Assembly (NCBI GenBank): GCA_029977305.1
Contig: JAPOLF010000069.1
Span: forward strand, 1-9,818
Length of the DNA: 9,818 bases
Direction of reading: 5' to 3'
DNA from: a bacterium
Lineage (GTDB): Bacteria; Chloroflexota; Chloroflexia; Thermomicrobiales; UBA6265
A model generated the notes under the pieces. It ran no database searches, had not been told where the DNA came from, and worked only from the letters and a program-made list of their open reading frames with translations. Shown here in pieces: positions 6,678 through 9,818 of the stretch. The first letter of the stretch is position 1. Every line of letters starts with the position of its first letter. The translations under genes were made by a program, and so were the position numbers.

Positions 6678-7744
6678 GACCCTTGCCTTTCTCCTGCGAC
6701 CGACGCGCCCCCGGCGGTCACTCCGGACCGAGTTCCGCTCGCCAGTCTCCACCACGCGATGGCGCCCACGACGGTCACCGGGAACCACAGCACCGCGTGC
6801 ACCAGCAACGCATACGACAGCGCGATCTCCCGCGGCACGTGCAGCGCCCCATCGACCGCGAGCATCACGCCTGCTTCGAACGTGCCCACATACCCCGGCG
6901 CCGCGGGCACCAGTGTCGCCAGGTTCGCCACGCCCGTCGTCAGCACCGCACCCGGAACCGTCATCGCCCCGCTCAAGGGCTCGCCGAAGCCCCGTGCCAC
7001 GAACCAGTACACCGACGCCTCACAGAGCCACGCAACGATCGACAACCCAACCGCCTTGGCCAGATCGCCGCGCCGCGACAGCGTCCCGAGCCCCTCGAGG
7101 AACCCCGCCACCAGTTGGCGCATCGACGCCTCGAGGTGATCCGGCAGCGGCCGCACCAGCAGGTCGAGCAAGCGCTCGCGCAAGGCCCCACCGCGAATCA
7201 TCAACCCGAGCAGGATGATCGCAAACGCGAACACCAGAGCAGCCAACGTCGCCACGCGCCGCAGTTCCGGTGTCGACGATACCGCCCGCATCGCCAGCAA
7301 CAAGAACCCGAGCATCGTCAGCCCGTCCAGCAGCCGCTCGATCGCGATCGTCGCCACCGCCGCCGACTTCCGCACACCGTACCGCCCGTTCAGCAGGTAC
7401 GCCCGCACGATCTCGCCGGTCCGCAACGGCAGGATGTTGTTCGCGGTGTACCCCGCGAGCACCACCGGCGTCACGTCTGCCCCGCTCAGCGGCTGCACCG
7501 GCTCCAGCAACACCGACCACCGCACCGCCCGCAGCCACACCCCGATCGCGAACGCCACCAGAGCCGGCACCAACCACCAGAGGTCGACCTGCTGCAGCGT
7601 CGCCCACACCGTGCGCGGGTTCTGTCCGCGGAATGCCAGCACCAGGAAGAACACGCTGATGCCGACCCCGACCCAGGTCTGCCAGCGTCTCGCCGCCCCA
7701 CGTCGCGGCAGGGCATGCTCGTTGTCGGGGATGCCTGAACCCAT
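6674..7744 (-). CDS. UPF0104 / YbhN-type flippase-like membrane protein (LPG synthase TM-domain family)
   Basis: The 356-aa polytopic protein has about eight hydrophobic segments and a basic cytoplasmic N-terminus. It carries the conserved family motifs: NNILPLRTGEIVRA (102-115), ERLLDG (136-141) and PAAPGYVGTFEAG (280-292). The family includes the membrane half of lysyl-phosphatidylglycerol synthases and AglD/YbhN-like proteins thought to move or modify lipids. No soluble aminoacyl-transferase domain is fused here, so lysyl transfer is not expected. Its stop overlaps the uppP start, pointing to a linked lipid or lipid-carrier role. The start is uncertain. ATG at 7744 has no clear Shine-Dalgarno. 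An in-frame ATG at 7789 would add 15 residues right after a possible -10 box. I chose 7744 because codons before it lack the composition of the gene body. Confidence 0.88.
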   Translation of the reverse strand: MGSGIPDNEHALPRRGAARRWQTWVGVGISVFFLVLAFRGQNPRTVWATLQQVDLWWLVPALVAFAIGVWLRAVRWSVLLEPVQPLSGADVTPVVLAGYTANNILPLRTGEIVRAYLLNGRYGVRKSAAVATIAIERLLDGLTMLGFLLLAMRAVSSTPELRRVATLAALVFAFAIILLGLMIRGGALRERLLDLLVRPLPDHLEASMRQLVAGFLEGLGTLSRRGDLAKAVGLSIVAWLCEASVYWFVARGFGEPLSGAMTVPGAVLTTGVANLATLVPAAPGYVGTFEAGVMLAVDGALHVPREIALSYALLVHAVLWFPVTVVGAIAWWRLASGTRSGVTAGGASVAGERQGS

Positions 7745-7798
7745 CCGCCCAGTCCGCGTTCGACATGCTGTCGCCCGCGCGGGCGGCATCGGGAGGGG

Positions 7799-7804
7799 AG
7801 TATA
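7799..7804 (-). promoter_or_regulatory. Possible -10 box for the UPF0104-uppP operon
   Basis: Read on the minus strand the sequence is TATACT, five of six matches to TATAAT, and it stands out in very GC-rich surroundings. No good TTGACA-like box is found 16-18 bases upstream. Transcription would begin near 7792, either directly before an ATG at 7789 (near-leaderless) or about 46 bases before the ATG at 7744. Confidence 0.35.
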
Positions 7805-7822
7805 GCCCTCCACGTCCTGCCC

Positions 7823-7851
7823 ATGACGTTCGCGACCCTCCCGCGTACCAT
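7823..7851 (+). promoter_or_regulatory. Possible weak promoter for the metal ATPase
   Basis: ATGACG (7823-7828; 4/6 match to TTGACA) and TACCAT (7846-7851; 4/6 match to TATAAT) are 17 bases apart on the plus strand, about 60 bases before the GTG start. Both boxes are weak. Such metal-exporter promoters are often poor by themselves and need an activator, but no operator was recognised here. Confidence 0.25.
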
Positions 7852-7882
7852 GATCCCAGCGACCGTCGTATCCCACCCGCCA

Positions 7883-7899
7883 ACCGCGTCACCCGCGGT
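7883..7899 (+). promoter_or_regulatory. Inverted repeat directly before the ATPase ribosome site
   Basis: ACCGCG (7883-7888) and CGCGGT (7894-7899) form a 6-bp perfect stem with a 5-base loop. With one bulged A it can extend by CC (7880-7881) pairing with GG (7900-7901), the first two bases of the GGAGG ribosome site. It could be a protein-binding dyad or an RNA hairpin that limits translation. In a GC-rich genome a chance occurrence is quite possible. Confidence 0.3.
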
Positions 7900-7904
7900 G
7901 GAGG
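7900..7904 (+). promoter_or_regulatory. Shine-Dalgarno that fixes the ATPase start
   Basis: GGAGG lies 7 bases before the GTG at 7912 and is the only strong ribosome site near the N-terminus. It places the start 24 codons before the GMDCADC metal-binding motif, the expected distance for this family. Confidence 0.7.
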
Positions 7905-7911
7905 TCCCAGA

Positions 7912-9818
7912 GTGACCGTCGACCGCCCAATTGGCACCCCGCCAACCGAGGCCCTCTCCCCGATGCGCTTCCGCGTCGGTGGGATGGATTGCGCCGATTG
8001 CGCCCGCACCGTCGAACGCGTCGTTGCCGATCTCCCCGGAGTCGCCACCGCCACCGTGAACTTCGCCGCCGGCACCCTCGAGGTCACCCCTTCTGCTAAT
8101 ACCGATGTCGACCCGATCCGCGTTGCCAGCGCCGTTTCCCGCGCTGGGTATGTCGCCACCCCCGCCGGCACTCCTGTTGAAGTCGTCCCGTGGTGGCGCC
8201 ATCGCCAACTGATGCCGGTCCTCCTCGGCATCCTTCTCGCCGTGATCGCCGCGGTGCTCGATCAACGCGGCCTTCCCCGGCCGGTGGTCGGTGCGCTCTA
8301 CACCATCGCCATGCTCATCGGTGGGTGGCGCTTCGGTCGTGCCGCCCTCGAGGCGGTGCGCGTGCGCCGCATCGATATGAACGTCCTGATGACGCTCTCC
8401 GCCATCGGCGCCGTCATCCTCGGCGAATGGGCCGAAGGCGCCTCGGTGGTCCTCCTCTTCGCCCTCGGCAGCACGGTGCAGGCCATCGCCTTCGATCGGA
8501 CCCGGGCTGCTGTGTCGGCCCTCCTCAATCTCACACCCGCCACCGCCACCGTCCTTCGCGACGGCGAGGAGCGTCTCACCCCGACCACCGATCTCCATCC
8601 CGGCGATCGCCTGCTCCTTCGCCCCGGCGAACGTCTCGCCGCCGACGGCATCATCCTCGCAGGGTCCACGTCGCTCGATCTCTCCGCCCTCACCGGCGAG
8701 GCCGTGCCCGTCTTCAAGCAGGTGAGCGACACCGTCCTCGCGGGTTCCCTCAACGGCTCCGGCACCATCGAGGTCCGCGCCACCCGCACCGGCCAGACCT
8801 CCACCCTCGGCCAGATTCTCGAGCGCATCGAGCAGGCACAGGCCAGCAAGGCCCCTGCCCAGTTGCAGGTCGATCGCTTCGCCGCGATCTACACGCCGGC
8901 CGTCGTCGTCGCCGCCATCGCCCTCGGCCTGCTCGGGTCGCTCGTCACCAACGATCCCCACACGTGGGTCTACCGCGCCCTCGTGCTGCTCGTGATCGCC
9001 TGTCCCTGTGCCTTGGTGATCTCCACTCCCGTCAGCATCGTCTCCGCCCTCGGCGCCGCCACCAAGCGCGGCATCCTCGTCAAAGGCGGAGCTGCCCTCG
9101 ACGCCGCTCGGTCATGCACCGTGGTCGCCTTCGACAAGACCGGCACCCTCACCACGGGCCGACTCACCCTGCAGGCCATCGCCCTCACCCCTGCAGCCGC
9201 GACCTACGGTGACGAAGCCTCAATCCTCGCTCTCGCGGCCGCGGTCGAGACTTACTCCGAGCATCGCGTCGCCCGCGCTGTCGTTGCCGCTGCGCATGAG
9301 CGATCGCTGATGATCCCCGCAGTCGCCGATTTCGTCGCCATCCCCGGCAAAGGCGCCCGCGCCCGCGTCGGCACCCACCACATCGTCATCGGCAGCCCCC
9401 GCTTCGCCGCCGAACTCGCCCCACATGCATCGCCTGCCGTGACGATCGCCCCGACCCTCACCCCACTGGTGGTGCTGATCGGCGATGCCCCGGAATCGCT
9501 CACCCCCGTCGCCATCCTCGGCGTCGGCGACACCATCCGTCCCGATGCCGCCGCCCATCTGTCACGCCTGCGAGCCCTCGGCATCACGCGTGTCGTCGTG
9601 CTCACCGGGGATGTCTGTGCCGTCGGTCAGGGCGTCGCCTCAGCCGTCGCCGCCGACGACCTCCGCTGCGAACTCCTCCCAGAGGACAAGGCCGCCGCCA
9701 TCACGGACCTCCGCGCTCGCCACGGCAACGTCATCATGGTCGGCGATGGCATCAATGACGCCCCCGCCCTAGCCGCCGCCGATGTCGGCATCGCCATGGG
9801 CCTCGTGGGCACCGATGT
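7912..9818 (+). CDS. cadA: P1B-type heavy-metal-exporting ATPase (Zn/Cd/Pb group, CadA/ZntA-like), 3' end cut by window
   Basis: 635 residues are visible from a GTG start; the frame runs off the window, so the last membrane helices (TM7-8) are missing. Features in order are: an N-terminal HMA metal-binding domain with GMDCADC (Cys27, Cys30); membrane segments from about residue 99; the actuator-domain TGE (261-263); the transmembrane metal site CPC (364-366) followed by ALVISTPVSIVSAL, which resembles Cd/Zn rather than Cu pumps; phosphorylation site DKTGT (Asp408); TGD (565-567); and the hinge GDGINDAP (611-618). These pumps use ATP to export divalent soft metals from the cytoplasm. The N-domain His451 is followed by Arg452, where the family almost always has Pro. 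The residues in TM7-8 that would confirm metal choice lie outside the window. It is divergent from the envelope operon, and no metalloregulator gene is adjacent within the window. Confidence 0.95.
   Translation, partial: MTVDRPIGTPPTEALSPMRFRVGGMDCADCARTVERVVADLPGVATATVNFAAGTLEVTPSANTDVDPIRVASAVSRAGYVATPAGTPVEVVPWWRHRQLMPVLLGILLAVIAAVLDQRGLPRPVVGALYTIAMLIGGWRFGRAALEAVRVRRIDMNVLMTLSAIGAVILGEWAEGASVVLLFALGSTVQAIAFDRTRAAVSALLNLTPATATVLRDGEERLTPTTDLHPGDRLLLRPGERLAADGIILAGSTSLDLSALTGEAVPVFKQVSDTVLAGSLNGSGTIEVRATRTGQTSTLGQILERIEQAQASKAPAQLQVDRFAAIYTPAVVVAAIALGLLGSLVTNDPHTWVYRALVLLVIACPCALVISTPVSIVSALGAATKRGILVKGGAALDAARSCTVVAFDKTGTLTTGRLTLQAIALTPAAATYGDEASILALAAAVETYSEHRVARAVVAAAHERSLMIPAVADFVAIPGKGARARVGTHHIVIGSPRFAAELAPHASPAVTIAPTLTPLVVLIGDAPESLTPVAILGVGDTIRPDAAAHLSRLRALGITRVVVLTGDVCAVGQGVASAVAADDLRCELLPEDKAAAITDLRARHGNVIMVGDGINDAPALAAADVGIAMGLVGTD

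Larger units (their letters stand above)
7745..7911. other. Divergent intergenic region between the envelope operon and the metal ATPase
   Basis: This 167-base stretch separates two divergently transcribed genes and is the longest non-coding stretch in the window. It holds a possible -10 box for the minus-strand operon, a possible weak promoter for the ATPase, a small hairpin and the ATPase ribosome site. I see no clear ArsR/CzrA-type AT-rich dyad or MerR/ZntR-type operator, and no small gene of its own. Confidence 0.6.

Noticed and set aside
4962..7139. Long plus-strand frames across the uppP and UPF0104 region
   Set aside because: They are Ser/Pro/Arg-rich shadows of ribF and the minus-strand membrane genes; the minus-strand frames show active-site motifs and membrane helices.
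7799..7911. Search for a metalloregulator operator in the divergent region
   Set aside because: No AT-rich 12-2-12 dyad of ArsR/CzrA type or MerR/ZntR-like dyad was found; only the short GC inverted repeat is reported, with low confidence.
7486..8961. A 491-codon minus-strand frame overlapping the ATPase and the UPF0104 gene
   Set aside because: It overlaps two well-supported genes and the intergenic region, and its sequence is low-complexity and motif-free.

Overview
The window is about two-thirds G+C and is packed with genes, with no gap longer than about 170 bases. It reads as a bacterial chromosome. A short initiation factor IF-2 (630 aa), a YlxR with a Cys-x2-Cys start, and the gene order ylxR-infB-rbfA-DHH phosphoesterase-truB-ribF would fit a high-GC Chloroflexota-type bacterium. 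That assignment is inference: no rRNA or other decisive marker is present, and other high-GC phyla are possible.

Region 1 (1-5524, plus strand) is the conserved translation and RNA-maturation operon: ylxR (5' end outside the window), infB, rbfA, an NrnA-type DHH phosphoesterase, truB and ribF. From rbfA onward each stop overlaps the next start (GTGA, TGATG, ATGA), which suggests translational coupling. The only real gap, 65 bases between infB and rbfA, holds a strong 9-bp GC hairpin without a T-tract. The products act in translation initiation, 30S maturation, short-RNA turnover, tRNA Psi55 formation and FMN/FAD synthesis.

Region 2 (5531-7744, minus strand) is a membrane and cell-envelope operon, transcribed toward ribF. 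It encodes a UPF0104/YbhN-type membrane protein, then UppP (undecaprenyl-diphosphate phosphatase; its GTG start overlaps the upstream stop), then an 84-aa membrane protein I do not recognise. It ends only 6 bases from the end of ribF.

Region 3 (7745-7911) is the divergent intergenic region, with a weak promoter candidate on each strand and a small hairpin next to the Shine-Dalgarno of the next gene.

Region 4 (7912-9818, plus strand, cut by the window end) is a P1B-type heavy-metal ATPase, most like the Zn/Cd/Pb exporters CadA and ZntA. All the core P-type motifs are readable, but the usual His-Pro of the nucleotide-binding domain reads His-Arg.

The plus strand is C-rich throughout, whichever way the genes point. 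As a result plus-strand genes prefer C-ending codons and minus-strand genes prefer G-ending codons. I found no CRISPR array, transposon, phage gene, tRNA or rRNA, and nothing that clearly looks like a new biological system. The most interesting leads are the lipid-carrier operon with its orphan small membrane protein, the altered HP motif, and the strand-wide skew.
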